In this document: positions 6,807 through 16,310 of the stretch, piece by piece
Position numbering within the stretch: position 1 is the stretch's first letter
How the letters are laid out: each line of letters starts with the position of its first letter
Origin: Pyrinomonadaceae bacterium MAG19_C2-C3
Lineage (GTDB): Bacteria; Acidobacteriota; Blastocatellia; Pyrinomonadales; Pyrinomonadaceae
DNA length: 52,512 nt
Direction: 5' to 3'
Assembly (NCBI GenBank): GCA_024330265.1
Contig: JANDLT010000037.1
Span: forward strand, 1 to 52,512
Notes under the pieces: model-generated
Database searches by the model: none
What the model was told of the DNA's origin: nothing
The model's input: the letters and a program-made list of their open reading frames with translations, nothing else
Translations under genes and position numbers: made by a program

Positions 6807-8089
6807 GCCTTTTTCTCCTGACCATCATTGGGTGAGGCTTCTGCATCAGGAGCAAAGCCGTAGTTCTGCCACACGACTGAAACTTCCTCCGCCGATTCGT
6901 TCGGCAAGTTTTGGAACCACGCAGCAGCATCCAGAACACGCAAATGCAGATTAGCTAAAACCGCATCATCAATTCCTTTCGCTCCCTCCCAGACAACAAT
7001 GCCGGTGCTTGCATTGCTCTCTATTCTCCGCGCATCAACTGCTCGTTCAGCAACCAACTTGGCGAGTTGACGGCAGACGTTCTTGTTCTGACGATGATCG
7101 CTATCAAAAGCGATAATCGTATCTCGTCCCCTCGTTGCAGCGATGATTTCGGTGTGAGCTACGCCGACACCAGCGGTAGCTATCGCGCGCATCGTGGGAC
7201 GCAATGCGACGAAGGCTTCAGCTTTCAAAGCTCCTTCGGTGATAAGGATGGGCAAGTCGTTGATGTAACTGCCTGCACGAAGGGCGAAGTGGAGGGGGCT
7301 GCCGGAACTCGTGCCGCGCGGCTCTTTGTCGAGTTTGTCTTCGGCGGTCGAGAGCCAAACGTAGGATGACTTCGTTTTCCCGACGAATGGAAATCGAAGT
7401 TGACAGGCTTGAATGTTGCCCCGCTCGTCGCGGTATGGAACGGTGAGCACAGGAGATCGGTATTTAGTGGGGCGTCCGAGTTTCGGAATGCCGCCTGTGC
7501 CTTCCCAAAATCCCGGAACGCCGAGAACCGTCACGCCGCCGCGAGTCGTCGCATAAAGCGGTAACTCGTCTGCGACAATTTGATTGACACGGTGGGCGAG
7601 CGCGTCTCGCTCATTGACACATGCAGGAAGCGCGCCGAATCTCATCACGTCATCGGCGGCGAAGCCGCGTGCCAGCAGACCATCAGGAGCAGTTACAAGT
7701 TCGCGTTCGTACTTCCAAGCGGGAGAGAGTTCGAGGAGCTTAGAGTAAACAGCATCTCTGATTTCGAGCGGCGCGAGTTCTGTCTTTAAGTTTCTGTTCC
7801 GGTCGAAAGCGTTTGCGTTTCGGGTAACGCTCATAGCGAGCGTGTCATCGTGGATAAGAACGTGGATATAGCCATCATCTTTCGCCTGTTTGATTGCGCC
7901 GCACGCTTCCCGCATACAGTGGGCGAGCCGCCCATCCTGCGTCACCTGACACCATTTCTTGCCGCCGCAGACGGGACATGGGTGCTGTGTTGTGACTCGT
8001 CGAAAACCGACGTGGGGGCGCGACCCGTAAGACGAACCGAAGATGCTCTTACCCTGCGGTAACGGGGTTCCCATAGTTAGTGTATTCAT
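6803..8089 (-). CDS. Toprim-like (DUF3854) primase-type protein with N-terminal zinc finger
   Basis: The protein is 428 aa from the ATG at 8089, which is preceded by ggag. An ATG 27 bp upstream lacks a ribosome-binding site. The N-terminus has a CHC2-type zinc finger (HPCPVCGGKKWCQV, then LAHCMREAC). The middle is specific to this family (GGVTVLGVPGFW; TVPYRDERGNIQACQLRFPF). A Toprim-like region follows: PILITEGALKAEAFVAL, AIATAGVG and TIIAFDSDHRQNKNV, which supply the expected acidic metal-binding residues (E, then D-x-D). Such proteins act as primases or primase-like nucleic-acid enzymes of plasmids, so lagging-strand or post-transfer priming is the likely role. No helicase domain is attached. 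It is co-translated with the zinc-ribbon protein. Confidence 0.78.
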   Translation of the reverse strand: MNTLTMGTPLPQGKSIFGSSYGSRPHVGFRRVTTQHPCPVCGGKKWCQVTQDGRLAHCMREACGAIKQAKDDGYIHVLIHDDTLAMSVTRNANAFDRNRNLKTELAPLEIRDAVYSKLLELSPAWKYERELVTAPDGLLARGFAADDVMRFGALPACVNERDALAHRVNQIVADELPLYATTRGGVTVLGVPGFWEGTGGIPKLGRPTKYRSPVLTVPYRDERGNIQACQLRFPFVGKTKSSYVWLSTAEDKLDKEPRGTSSGSPLHFALRAGSYINDLPILITEGALKAEAFVALRPTMRAIATAGVGVAHTEIIAATRGRDTIIAFDSDHRQNKNVCRQLAKLVAERAVDARRIESNASTGIVVWEGAKGIDDAVLANLHLRVLDAAAWFQNLPNESAEEVSVVWQNYGFAPDAEASPNDGQEKKA

Positions 8090-8186
8090 GCAGCGCACTC
8101 CGGTAATGACATTCATAAACTTAAGCAGGCTTTGCCCACCGCTCTTTATTAGTTCGTCAGTTCGTGCGCGATGGTAAGTTGAAAAG

Positions 8187-10292
8187 TTAGAACCGATACT
8201 GACCCATCTCCTCGATGCGCCGTGTCATGTCGTGCGTGACTTGGTTGAGAATCTGCGCGACGCGGTGATACTCGGCGGCTTGCATTCCGGCAGCGCGCAC
8301 CGTCTCTATACTATGGTTTGCGCCGACGAACTTTGTGTTAGCGGCTTCGTTCATCATCGCGGTGCTGTCGGTCGCGGCGCGTGCGGCAACACCCGCGCTC
8401 ATCTCCGCCGCACGATTGGCTTCCGTGTTCCAAACTGTTACCGCGCCTGATTGCGCGTTGTACTGCTCGGTCAATGCTCCGGTTGTTCTATCGGCGCGCA
8501 CGCCCTCGACATCAACGCGGTCTTGCTCGTAATCGCGGTTGCTATCGGCGGTGCGGCTCAAGTATTGGCTTGAGAGTCCGACACCGCCCATCGTCTGCGT
8601 TTCGATGTTGGCTTTGTCAGTTGCGATCTCACCCGGACGACTCGCCAAGCGACCAACGCCCATGCCGGGTGTCGCACCACCCGCGCCTCTCGTTGCGGCT
8701 GCACCACCCGCCCCGCCCAAAACTTCCGTTCCCCATGACCACCAAGATTGATCGTTCGAGTTCATGCCGGTTTGGTAGTTGATGAGTGCTTGTTGCTGTT
8801 CGCGTGAACTCTGGTTGCTGATGGTGCGGTTTTGTTGCGCGCGATCTGCCGCGATGCTTCCGATTTGCGCGTCCTTTGAAATTTGGACGTTTGTGATTTG
8901 GTTTCGATAAACCGCCTGCAAGTTCTGTAAAGACTGATGCGCTCCGGCATCATTGAGCATTGTTTTCTCGGTGCGCGCGGCGTTGATTTGTCCGAGTTGG
9001 TTGACGAGTCCGGCGCGGTTGACGGTGCGCGCCGCATCGTAATCGGCGCGGGCAGTAATCCCTCCGGCGTCACTAGCGGCTTGAACGTGCATCCGTTCGG
9101 CGGCGTTGTTGAGTCCCGCGCCGATTTTTGCCGAGACGAAGTTCAAACCGGTTCCGACAATCGCCGCCATCCAGCCTGATGCAACCGTTGCCACGCCTTC
9201 AAATGTCTGCCCGAACGCGATCTTGTAAGAGATAACGGGCGACGCTAAGAGACAGAGCGCGGTGACGAGCATCATGAAGATGGCGACGCCGAAGGTGAAC
9301 GTCGGGTCGTAGTTGTAATCGGTGATGATCTGCGCGGTTCGCGCATCGAGGTAGTACATCGCGGGCTGCCGCACGTCGTACATTCCCATACCGAGATTGC
9401 CGAGACTGTACCCGACGAAGCGCATGATTTGTGCAACGGCAGGGAAGACGAGCGTGAAGACGATCACGCCCCGCGCGAACTTGTAGGTTATTTCGTGCGC
9501 GAGGGATTTATCCACGCAGACCGCAATCATAAACGGGACAGCGAGCCGAAATGCGATGATAAGAAAGCCGGTGAGGACTATAAGCAGGAAGTCGGCGAAG
9601 CTGATGATGCCGCGCGCGACATTCATCAACGCGAAGAACTTCGGCATATCCCAGAATGAGCCTTCAAACATCGCGTCAACCGATTTCACGACGGTTGTTT
9701 GGTCTTGCAGCACGCCGACCAGTCCAGCGCGTCCGTCTTGCAAAGGCACATACGCGCCGGTCGAATCACGAACGAGGAAGTGACCGTTCACCCAATTAAC
9801 GTATTGGGTATCGAAGTTCTCGCGCACTTCGCGCAACGGGCGTGTGAGCGGACTCGTTAATTGCTGACCGAGTTTGTAGGAATAGGTGACGAGCCACGGA
9901 CCCGCGAGGATAAGCGGAAGAACGATGATCGCGCGCCCGACGAAGCCGAAGAAGTCGCGGGTGGGTCCCGTCTTCTCCGCCATCAGCTTGATGAACGAAG
10001 CCATCATCACGAGCTGCGCGAGAACGGTTGCAAGCAGCGCATAACGACGAAGAAGTTGACCTTCGATAACGCGCTTAATGGCGGGAATGAACGTGCGCGC
10101 GCTTTCAGTGAAAGATTCAATCTGCGCGCTCGGACCTGTACTCGGCGAGGGCGTAGGGCTTTGCGCGTGTGCTGTATCTGCGCCGAACACGATTATTAGA
10201 AGAGAAGCGCAACAGACGAGAAGCCATAACCTTCGACGGTTATCATCGTTCATCATGATTTTTAGAGTTGTCGCCATCATGCGTTTTACCAT
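8187..10292 (-). CDS. VirB6/TrbL-like polytopic inner-membrane protein of the T4SS
   Basis: The protein is 701 aa from the ATG at 10292, preceded by ggagagg. A GTG at 10322 overlapping the VirB5 stop is possible. It has a signal-like N-terminus (WLLVCCASLLIIVFGADTAHA) and about five further membrane segments (LLATVLAQLVMMASFI; AIIVLPLILAGPWLVTYSY; FADFLLIVLTGFLIIAF; GVIVFTLVFPAVAQIM; VAIFMMLVTALCLLASP). A long Ala/Gln/Arg-rich soluble tail of about 320 residues follows, with a Gly-rich patch. That is the layout of VirB6/TrbL, which forms the inner-membrane part of the substrate pathway. It is the last gene of the leftward B2-B3-B4-B5-B6 operon. The tail is long compared with VirB6 and nearer TrbL in style. 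Confidence 0.75.
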   Translation of the reverse strand: MVKRMMATTLKIMMNDDNRRRLWLLVCCASLLIIVFGADTAHAQSPTPSPSTGPSAQIESFTESARTFIPAIKRVIEGQLLRRYALLATVLAQLVMMASFIKLMAEKTGPTRDFFGFVGRAIIVLPLILAGPWLVTYSYKLGQQLTSPLTRPLREVRENFDTQYVNWVNGHFLVRDSTGAYVPLQDGRAGLVGVLQDQTTVVKSVDAMFEGSFWDMPKFFALMNVARGIISFADFLLIVLTGFLIIAFRLAVPFMIAVCVDKSLAHEITYKFARGVIVFTLVFPAVAQIMRFVGYSLGNLGMGMYDVRQPAMYYLDARTAQIITDYNYDPTFTFGVAIFMMLVTALCLLASPVISYKIAFGQTFEGVATVASGWMAAIVGTGLNFVSAKIGAGLNNAAERMHVQAASDAGGITARADYDAARTVNRAGLVNQLGQINAARTEKTMLNDAGAHQSLQNLQAVYRNQITNVQISKDAQIGSIAADRAQQNRTISNQSSREQQQALINYQTGMNSNDQSWWSWGTEVLGGAGGAAATRGAGGATPGMGVGRLASRPGEIATDKANIETQTMGGVGLSSQYLSRTADSNRDYEQDRVDVEGVRADRTTGALTEQYNAQSGAVTVWNTEANRAAEMSAGVAARAATDSTAMMNEAANTKFVGANHSIETVRAAGMQAAEYHRVAQILNQVTHDMTRRIEEMGQYRF

Positions 10293-10318
10293 CGTCAGGC
10301 ATTCCTCTCCACCGTCAA

Positions 10319-11266
10319 TCACCGCCGAAATATCTCGAAGTCGTCGTCGGATACTTCAATCGGTGGTTCCGTCTCAGGGTCGAAAGCCTCATCGAGTGCG
10401 CCTAAGACTTCTTCGTTCACGCGCGTCATCTCCGCCCATGCTGCGGTGTCTTGTTGCACGCGCTGACCGAAGTTGACGTGGCGATTGATGACCACCCCGT
10501 ACTTAATCATCTTCTCGTTAATCTTTTCGGTCAGTTCGTTGATTTGCGCGCGGATGGTTTCGACTAAAGCTTTCGCATCGGCGATTTGTGAGTTGAGTTC
10601 GGAGACGCCGTGACGCTCACCTTCCGGTTTTCCCATCTCGGCGGCTAACTGCGCTTCGAGTTCTTTAATCTTCTTCTCGGCATTGGCGAGCCTGCCGTAG
10701 GCGAGTTCACGCAAATACATATACTGCTCAAACTCCGCGTCTTGATTTGCCAAAAGTTCAATCCGGGCGATGCGTTCTTCGCTCGGCTTGCCGATGCTGT
10801 ACTTAAGGTATTCTTCAAGGTCGCGCAGGTTTTGCGCCGGATCGAAGATGCCTTCCTTCATGCGCGTCCAGACGCTCTGCACGGCGCGGATGCGCGACGT
10901 AACCATCCCGTAAATCTGCTGTTCAAGTTGATATAGATTGCGGATCGTGCGCCCGACTGAACTGATGGTGCCGATGAGTGCCTTGTTGCGGGCGAGCGTT
11001 TCATCAACAGCGGTGAGGATGCCGTTTAGTGAAGTCACCTGCTGCACGGCTTTGTCGAACATACGTTGGTAGTTCTGAATTTGCTCCGCGTAGTGCTGGA
11101 TGGTTTCCGCCCAACGCGCGACATCCTGCACCATGCGCTCTATCTGCGTGGCATGATTCGCACCGTCATAGACCGCCCACTGCGCTTGTACGCTTTGCGC
11201 GGGGCTAATGAGCAACGCGAGCAAAAATCCGAGAGTGATTTGCTTAGATCGTTGACGCGGTTTCAT
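10319..11266 (-). CDS. VirB5/TrbJ-like secreted pilus-associated protein
   Basis: The 315-aa protein has a clear signal peptide (LGFLLALLISPAQSVQAQW; cleavage after AQA or QAQ). It then has the TrbJ/VirB5-like opening WAVYDGANHATQIERMV and AETIQHYAEQIQNYQRM, and long amphipathic helices (NAEKKIKELEAQLAAEM; INELTEKINEKMIKYG). VirB5-family proteins cap the pilus or mediate contact with recipients. It lies between the VirB4 and VirB6 genes, as in trb-type systems, and its stop overlaps a possible early start of VirB6. It is somewhat longer than typical VirB5 (about 220-260 aa). Confidence 0.75.
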   Translation of the reverse strand: MKPRQRSKQITLGFLLALLISPAQSVQAQWAVYDGANHATQIERMVQDVARWAETIQHYAEQIQNYQRMFDKAVQQVTSLNGILTAVDETLARNKALIGTISSVGRTIRNLYQLEQQIYGMVTSRIRAVQSVWTRMKEGIFDPAQNLRDLEEYLKYSIGKPSEERIARIELLANQDAEFEQYMYLRELAYGRLANAEKKIKELEAQLAAEMGKPEGERHGVSELNSQIADAKALVETIRAQINELTEKINEKMIKYGVVINRHVNFGQRVQQDTAAWAEMTRVNEEVLGALDEAFDPETEPPIEVSDDDFEIFRR

Positions 11267-11278
11267 ATCTCAATAACC

Positions 11279-14170
11279 TCATGTTGCCGCTTGTTCGGCA
11301 TCAAGTAATGCTTCATCAATCTGCGTTAATCCGCCGGCAATGAGTCCTTGCGGGTAATGTTCGGCGAGCCAGAGATGCACCTGTGCCGGATGCCAAGCAG
11401 GACGAAGAAACCCCACGCGCTTGCGTGCGTTGCGCTCGTCATTGTTGCTCGTATATGTCCAGAGCTTGAGCGACGTGAGATTTACGTCGAACTTCTCGAC
11501 CTGCTGGTTTGAGCCTGAATCCCAGATGCCGACGAACTGCGAACGCACGCCGGGAATGTTTTTTATGTCATCAATCGCTTTTGTAGTCGCCGGAGAGAAG
11601 CCAAACTCGCGCGCCATGTCGTCGTACTTCGAGTTCTGTACGCCGATGAACTTGACTCCGACGTTGCCCATAAGAGCATGACCGATTGGATTGGGTGATT
11701 GCGGAGTGCCTACGATGTCCTTGAAGGCTTGTGTTGCCAGAAGTGTCAACACGCCTTCCTTGCCGCCAGTGCGCGCGTAGCGTTCGATGATTGCGGTAAT
11801 CGCGGGATAGCGTTTGACGATTTCCCACATTTCATCAAACGCTAAAAGCATCTTCGTCCACGTTCCATCAGGTTCGCGGTGTCCTTCCGCTTGTATGACA
11901 CGCGCCGCGATGCGGAACGCCATCGAGGTACGGACGCGCTCCGAGAAGTTCTCCAAGCCTTTCAACTCATAAACATCAAGCGGCGTGTCCTGTGAGAAGT
12001 CCGTGTGCGTCGGCGCGTCTATGAACGCATCGCCTCTAAAAGTCTCAAGGGCGATGAGCAGACGCGCACGGCACGCATCGGCTTCCGCGTCGTCAAACTC
12101 ATAGACGCGAAGCATCTCAAGCAGGTGTTCGTGGCGCGGTTCGTGTTTCGGTCTGCCGTCGCCATTGCGCGAAACTTCGTTGGCGTAAACCTCGCGCACC
12201 ATCAGAGTCAAAATGTCTTCGGCGAAAGTGTCGCCCGCACCAATGCGCGCGAGTTGCATCGCATCTTGCACGACGTACCAGATTTGTAGTTCCGATGGCA
12301 TCGCACCCTGTTCGAGTCCAGCGTAATCCCAGATGTTGATTGTGCGTTTGTGTTTCGGATCGAACGTCAGATGCCTACCCCCGAGTGCTGACACGAGCGG
12401 CTCTAAAGAATTGCCGTAGTCAACGGCGCGTACGCGGAGTTTCTTAACGGTGGCGAGCGCGTTGGTGATGATTTCGCAGAGCAGCACGGATTTGCCGCCG
12501 CGCGAACCGGCGAGCAGCAATCCAAGCGGGGACGGAACTTCCGAACTGTCGAACAAGTCGAAGCCGGTCAAATGACGCGATGGTGTAACGACAAGCGTGT
12601 GCGGTCGCTTAGAACCCTGCCACGCGGTCTCAAAGGGCGCGAGCCGCGCCAGCGCGTGCGTAGCCTCTTTGAACTCTCTTCCGGTGCGGCGTGCGTTGAG
12701 TTCGCCGGGAAGCGATTGGTGATAAAGAGCGCGCAGAGCTTCGGGCTGTTCGCGTCCCGCATCCGCGCCGGGGAACTTACCGTAAGCGGTCGTGATCTGG
12801 CGGCAACTGCGGTCTAAGTCTTCGACTGACAGGTGGAGTTCTTCCTTGTTGCGTGCGGCTCTGCCGAAGACGATTGTGTAAGATCGCGCTTCGATGAGTG
12901 CTGCGCGTCCGCCGGACAAACAAGCGCGAAGGTTCTTGATGTCCGTTCGTGCCGCGCTCGCGTCAGGGTCTTCGGCTTCCGGGTCGGGTGAGCGGCGACC
13001 GCTCGCCGCTTGCGCGAGGCTCAAGGATTTGCTAATGGATTTAAGGTCGCGTTTGGCGCGCTCTTGGTCGAGCGTGATGAACTCGGTAACAGTCGTATGG
13101 TCAAAGACGAGGTTCGCGTTCGCGGTCAGCATTCTCATTGCATCGGCGGTGATGACGGGCGTCGGCGGACGAAAAAGCGAGACAAGAGCGACGGGCGTGC
13201 GACCGTGTAACAGAAACTCGCCGTCGCCTTTGATCTCTTCAGCGCAGAGAGGAAGCCGCAAGTCCGCGCCGTCTAATCGCGGAAGTTCCGGCACGCTTCC
13301 TTCATCCATCCGATGACCGAAATAGACGGCACGCCACACCTCATCGCGGGAGAAGGCACGCATCCGAAAGGGCATCGTATGTTCGATTTGAGCAAAGGTT
13401 TGTTCCGCCTGTTCGCGGCATTCCGTTTCGTCGGCAAGCGTCCGCGCCGTCAAACGGTCGTAATTAACGCGCGTCCAACTTGAACCCATAGCGGTGATAA
13501 ATCGGGCTATTCCTTGTCGTCGAACTTCTTTGGCGAATGCCGGAAAGAATAGGGTGAACGCGGTCAACCTTGCGTGCGAAGAATCGTTAGCGTGGCGTGC
13601 GGGAACGCGAATCCAGCAGGTAAGCGCGGCTCGCTGAAAGTTACGCTCACGGGCTTGGGCTTCCAACTCGGCGACGCCCATCGTGTGCAACATACGCGCC
13701 GGAATGAAAGTCTCTTTGCCGCTTTGCGCTTCCAGATGACGTTTAATTGCCGCGCCTGCATCAGGGTGAACCGCATGTCGAAGCTGCACGACGATGCCGG
13801 GCTGCTTGATTGACGCGAGCGCGCGAGCAAGGTCGTTGTAGTTGCGGTCAACCGTTCCATCTTCGGCGTAAAGCGTTGTTTCCATCTCGACGAGGTAGGC
13901 TTTGGTATAGCTGCCGTCAGTGTGACGAAGCAGACCCGTGGATGTAATGCCGTGAATGGAAGTGCGGCGGCGTGCGCCTCGCGGTTGAGCGAGACGGCGG
14001 CGCATAATCTCGTCTTGTCTGATGCGCGTCTGCCCGGTGTCTCGTCCGAAGCCTGCGCGGACGTTGCTTCTAGTCGCATGTCCGATGCGAAGCAGCCTCA
14101 AGCCCAAACCTATCCCTAGGCATCCCGTAAGCGTTGCGAATGCGATGCCGATGATTGTGTAAGTGTCCAT
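11279..14170 (-). CDS. VirB4/TrbE-type T4SS ATPase
   Basis: The 963-aa protein starts with a hydrophobic N-terminal segment (IIGIAFATLTGCLGIGLGLRL), followed by a large CagE/TrbE-VirB-like N-domain and a C-terminal RecA-like ATPase domain. Walker A reads LLAGSRGGKSVLL at about residues 552-564. The first glycine of the usual GxxxxGKS is an alanine here, but GKS is intact. Walker B is MLLAFDEMWEIV near 775-785, and a later segment (VLTLLATQAFKDIVGTP) matches the sensor region of VirB4 proteins. VirB4 energises pilus assembly and substrate transfer. It is larger than most VirB4 proteins (about 790-850 aa). It is the third gene of the leftward operon. Confidence 0.88.
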   Translation of the reverse strand: MDTYTIIGIAFATLTGCLGIGLGLRLLRIGHATRSNVRAGFGRDTGQTRIRQDEIMRRRLAQPRGARRRTSIHGITSTGLLRHTDGSYTKAYLVEMETTLYAEDGTVDRNYNDLARALASIKQPGIVVQLRHAVHPDAGAAIKRHLEAQSGKETFIPARMLHTMGVAELEAQARERNFQRAALTCWIRVPARHANDSSHARLTAFTLFFPAFAKEVRRQGIARFITAMGSSWTRVNYDRLTARTLADETECREQAEQTFAQIEHTMPFRMRAFSRDEVWRAVYFGHRMDEGSVPELPRLDGADLRLPLCAEEIKGDGEFLLHGRTPVALVSLFRPPTPVITADAMRMLTANANLVFDHTTVTEFITLDQERAKRDLKSISKSLSLAQAASGRRSPDPEAEDPDASAARTDIKNLRACLSGGRAALIEARSYTIVFGRAARNKEELHLSVEDLDRSCRQITTAYGKFPGADAGREQPEALRALYHQSLPGELNARRTGREFKEATHALARLAPFETAWQGSKRPHTLVVTPSRHLTGFDLFDSSEVPSPLGLLLAGSRGGKSVLLCEIITNALATVKKLRVRAVDYGNSLEPLVSALGGRHLTFDPKHKRTINIWDYAGLEQGAMPSELQIWYVVQDAMQLARIGAGDTFAEDILTLMVREVYANEVSRNGDGRPKHEPRHEHLLEMLRVYEFDDAEADACRARLLIALETFRGDAFIDAPTHTDFSQDTPLDVYELKGLENFSERVRTSMAFRIAARVIQAEGHREPDGTWTKMLLAFDEMWEIVKRYPAITAIIERYARTGGKEGVLTLLATQAFKDIVGTPQSPNPIGHALMGNVGVKFIGVQNSKYDDMAREFGFSPATTKAIDDIKNIPGVRSQFVGIWDSGSNQQVEKFDVNLTSLKLWTYTSNNDERNARKRVGFLRPAWHPAQVHLWLAEHYPQGLIAGGLTQIDEALLDAEQAAT

Positions 14171-14186
14171 CCGTTTAGCCCTGTAA

Positions 14187-14510
14187 TTACTTCAGCAACC
14201 AAGACTCATTCAAGTCGTCTTGCGGCAATGCGCGGCGGTGATGATGAGTTGAAAGCAGTGCGAGTAATCGGTGTTGAAACCAGCAGGGGCGGCGTCCCAT
14301 GCGAATCAGGTTGAAGAACGCAACCGTGAGTCCGAGCGTACCGAGTCCGGTGAACATCGGCGCGGGGATGCCGAAGATCGTCAGCCCCAACAGAAAGGGA
14401 AGCACGAAGCCTGCCATCGTAATGATGAAGACGTACTTCCAATCCGTGTGCGGCACCCCGAAGCGAACGAGCGGAAGATAAACACGTTCACGCATTGGAA
14501 ACTCTTGCAT
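14187..14510 (-). CDS. VirB3/TrbD-like inner-membrane protein
   Basis: The protein is 107 aa from the ATG at 14510, which follows gaggagaaaa. A GTG 18 bp upstream would swallow that site. It opens with the VirB3 signature of a short polar head (ERVYLPLVRFGVPHTDWKY) leading into two adjacent membrane segments (VFIITMAGFVLPFLLGLTIF; MFTGLGTLGLTVAFFNLI). Then comes MGRRPCWFQHRLLALL, the positive post-membrane region of TrbD/VirB3. VirB3 associates with VirB4, and the gene lies immediately before the VirB4 gene, 16 bp away. Confidence 0.78.
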   Translation of the reverse strand: MQEFPMRERVYLPLVRFGVPHTDWKYVFIITMAGFVLPFLLGLTIFGIPAPMFTGLGTLGLTVAFFNLIRMGRRPCWFQHRLLALLSTHHHRRALPQDDLNESWLLK

Positions 14511-14621
14511 CTTCTCTTTTCTCCTCACATTGATTCGTGCGAGCTTGCGGCGCGTGCTGATTCAATTACCTCTTGCTCACTTGCGCGCCGCAAACCTTCC
14601 TGCAATCAACAGAAACACGTT

Positions 14622-15080
14622 TTAGAGGTCGCGGTTGACGTTCACGGCGCGTCCGCCCGACAGGTAGGAAATCAGCGCGATGATGCCGCCAATAGTCATC
14701 AGCATCCCGCCGCCGATGAATTGATTCATGCACTCTTGCCGACGTGTGTAGTTAAACGCGCCCCAAATGCACGCGCCTGCGCCGACGAGAAAGGCGATGC
14801 CGGACATGAAGATCACGGTCTGCCGAATCGCGTTCGGCACCATTGATTGATCCTGCCCGAAGATTGAGCCGCCGCCTGTGGTTTGAGCCATCGCCGAGAC
14901 GCTGGCGACGAGCATGATGGCGATTGCCGAAAGAACCGGCTCAATCGCGTCAATGACGAAGGCGGCGAAGATAGTGCGTTTGCCAAAAGATGTCAGGTGT
15001 GATTTGTCATCGCTATTCGCTTCAAGCATCTCGAAGGCGGAGGACGCGCGCCGGTTGATGTTGTCTCTTGTAAATTTCAT
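14622..15080 (-). CDS. VirB2/TrbC-like pilin precursor
   Basis: The protein is 152 aa from the ATG at 15080, preceded by aaggagag. After a long polar leader (about 45 residues) a hydrophobic segment ends in an AMAQ signal-peptidase-like site (AIAIMLVASVSAMAQ). The mature part has the two pilin helices (IRQTVIFMSGIAFLVGAGAC and FIGGGMLMTIGGIIALISYL) joined by a polar loop with a Cys. This is the VirB2/TrbC pattern of a small double-helix pilin. It is the first gene of the leftward transfer operon. The long cytosolic leader before the signal helix is unusual but also seen in TrbC precursors. Confidence 0.75.
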   Translation of the reverse strand: MKFTRDNINRRASSAFEMLEANSDDKSHLTSFGKRTIFAAFVIDAIEPVLSAIAIMLVASVSAMAQTTGGGSIFGQDQSMVPNAIRQTVIFMSGIAFLVGAGACIWGAFNYTRRQECMNQFIGGGMLMTIGGIIALISYLSGGRAVNVNRDL

Positions 15081-15310
15081 CGAATCTCTCCTTGTGTCTC
15101 TCACAGAAATTGCTAGGCGAATTTGAATGCCGATGTGTTTGAACCAGCTTGGCTTGCAAGCGGAACGCTCTCGGCTTTGGGCGGTGTGTCTTTGCTATTG
15201 CACTACGACACTTCAACAAAGAGCGTGCCAAACAGCGTGGGCGAAAGCGCGAAGTCGCTGGCTTCACGTTTGCACCGACTCCGCAAGAGAAATCGAAAGA
15301 GAAAGGAAAG
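15081..15310. promoter_or_regulatory. Divergent intergenic region driving both transfer operons
   Basis: These 230 bp separate the first gene of the leftward operon (VirB2) from the first gene of the rightward operon (lytic transglycosylase). Both operons must start transcription here or nearby, so divergent promoters and any transfer regulator operators are expected in this gap. I could not pick convincing -35/-10 boxes by eye. The right end carries a purine-rich ribosome-binding site (gaaaggaaag) for the transglycosylase. A longer open frame runs through the gap on the plus strand from 15149, but it lacks a start signal and I ignore it. Confidence 0.5.
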
Positions 15311-16243
15311 ATGAGGATGAAGAAGAGAATAGCAGCCATCGTAAGTTTAAGCGTGCTGCTGTTTATTGGCGGCGGGATGATTGAAGCAAAGGCGCAAACC
15401 AGTGTTGCTGATGGAAGACGCGCGCCGCTTGCGACGCGCGGAGGAAAAACGTCGGTGCAAGCAGAACGATTGATGCAGATGCGTGCCGCGTCGTATGAGC
15501 CGTACATGCGCGCGGCAGCACGAACGCGAGGCGTTGACCCGCATGTTTTGTGGGCTATCGCATACCTCGAAACGCGCTTTCAACCGAACCGAATTTCGCC
15601 CAAGGGGGCGCGGGGGATGATGCAGTTCATGCCGCAAACCGCCGCCACTTACGACCTCGCTGATCCCTTCGACGCGCGGTCGGCGATTGATGCGGCGGCT
15701 CGCTATGTGCGCGTCCTCGCTGCGCGCTTTGACAACAGGTTGGATTTGATTCTGGCGGGATATAACGCCGGTGAAGGCACGGTCGAAGCCTATTTACGGG
15801 GTGTCTCAATCAAGCAATCGAACGGCAAAATTATCAATCCTAATCGCTTGCGGACGGGCGGCATCCCGCCATACACGGAGACACGCGAGTACGTCAGACG
15901 CGGATTGTTCATCGCCGATTACGTGCGCGCAACGGGCATTTTCGACGAGTCGAAGACAGCCGCATCTCGCCGTCCGATGATGCTTATGAACGAAGCGGCA
16001 AAGACAATGGCGACGAGGCAACAAAACGTACCCGCACAAATGCAACCGGCGCACGACGATAAACGGAATGTTTTATTGAGCGAGATGGATATGCAGTCGA
16101 AGACACCGCCCACATCAATTTATGCCGTGCGAATCATGACTGTTACTCCATTGCCACCGCCGAACACGCTCGCGCCCGATGCTGCTTCAAATCAGCAACC
16201 CGAACCGCCGCGCTCAACCTACACGCACACTCCTGACCGATAA
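15311..16243 (+). CDS. VirB1-like lytic transglycosylase
   Basis: The protein is 310 aa from the ATG at 15311, right after gaaaggaaag. It has a signal peptide (RIAAIVSLSVLLFIGGGMIEAKAQ in two parts: RIAAIVSLSVLLFIGGG and MIEAKAQ). An SLT domain follows: DPHVLWAIAYLETRFQP with the catalytic Glu in LETRF, then SPKGARGMMQFMPQTA and the ILAGYNAGEGTVEAY motif. Such enzymes cut peptidoglycan glycan strands to let the T4SS span the wall. The last 90 residues are low-complexity, Pro/Met/Ala-rich and probably unstructured. It opens the rightward transfer operon. Confidence 0.88.
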   Translation: MRMKKRIAAIVSLSVLLFIGGGMIEAKAQTSVADGRRAPLATRGGKTSVQAERLMQMRAASYEPYMRAAARTRGVDPHVLWAIAYLETRFQPNRISPKGARGMMQFMPQTAATYDLADPFDARSAIDAAARYVRVLAARFDNRLDLILAGYNAGEGTVEAYLRGVSIKQSNGKIINPNRLRTGGIPPYTETREYVRRGLFIADYVRATGIFDESKTAASRRPMMLMNEAAKTMATRQQNVPAQMQPAHDDKRNVLLSEMDMQSKTPPTSIYAVRIMTVTPLPPPNTLAPDAASNQQPEPPRSTYTHTPDR

Positions 16244-16258
16244 TGACGAATACATTTT

Positions 16259-16310
16259 GCGCCCGCCGGGGGATACAAATTGAAACCTCACGCGGGCGCG
16301 AATTGTATCC
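16259..16310 (+). other. Interleaved inverted repeats (possible pseudoknot or leader element)
   Basis: Two inverted repeats interlock in the 198-bp gap before the VirB8 gene. Arm A is gcgcccgc (16259-16266) with its complement gcgggcgc (16292-16299). Arm B is ggatacaa (16271-16278) with its complement ttgtatcc (16303-16310). The order A-B-A'-B' cannot form two separate hairpins at once. RNA could form an H-type pseudoknot, or switch between two mutually exclusive hairpins. It follows the transglycosylase stop by 16 bp and could act as an attenuator or translation control for the rest of the operon. The sequence shows only the complementarity. Confidence 0.4.

Noticed and set aside
8381..8782. 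Arg/Ser-rich frame antisense to the VirB6 tail
   Set aside because: It is a shadow of the Ala/Gln/Arg-rich coding strand, without a start signal.
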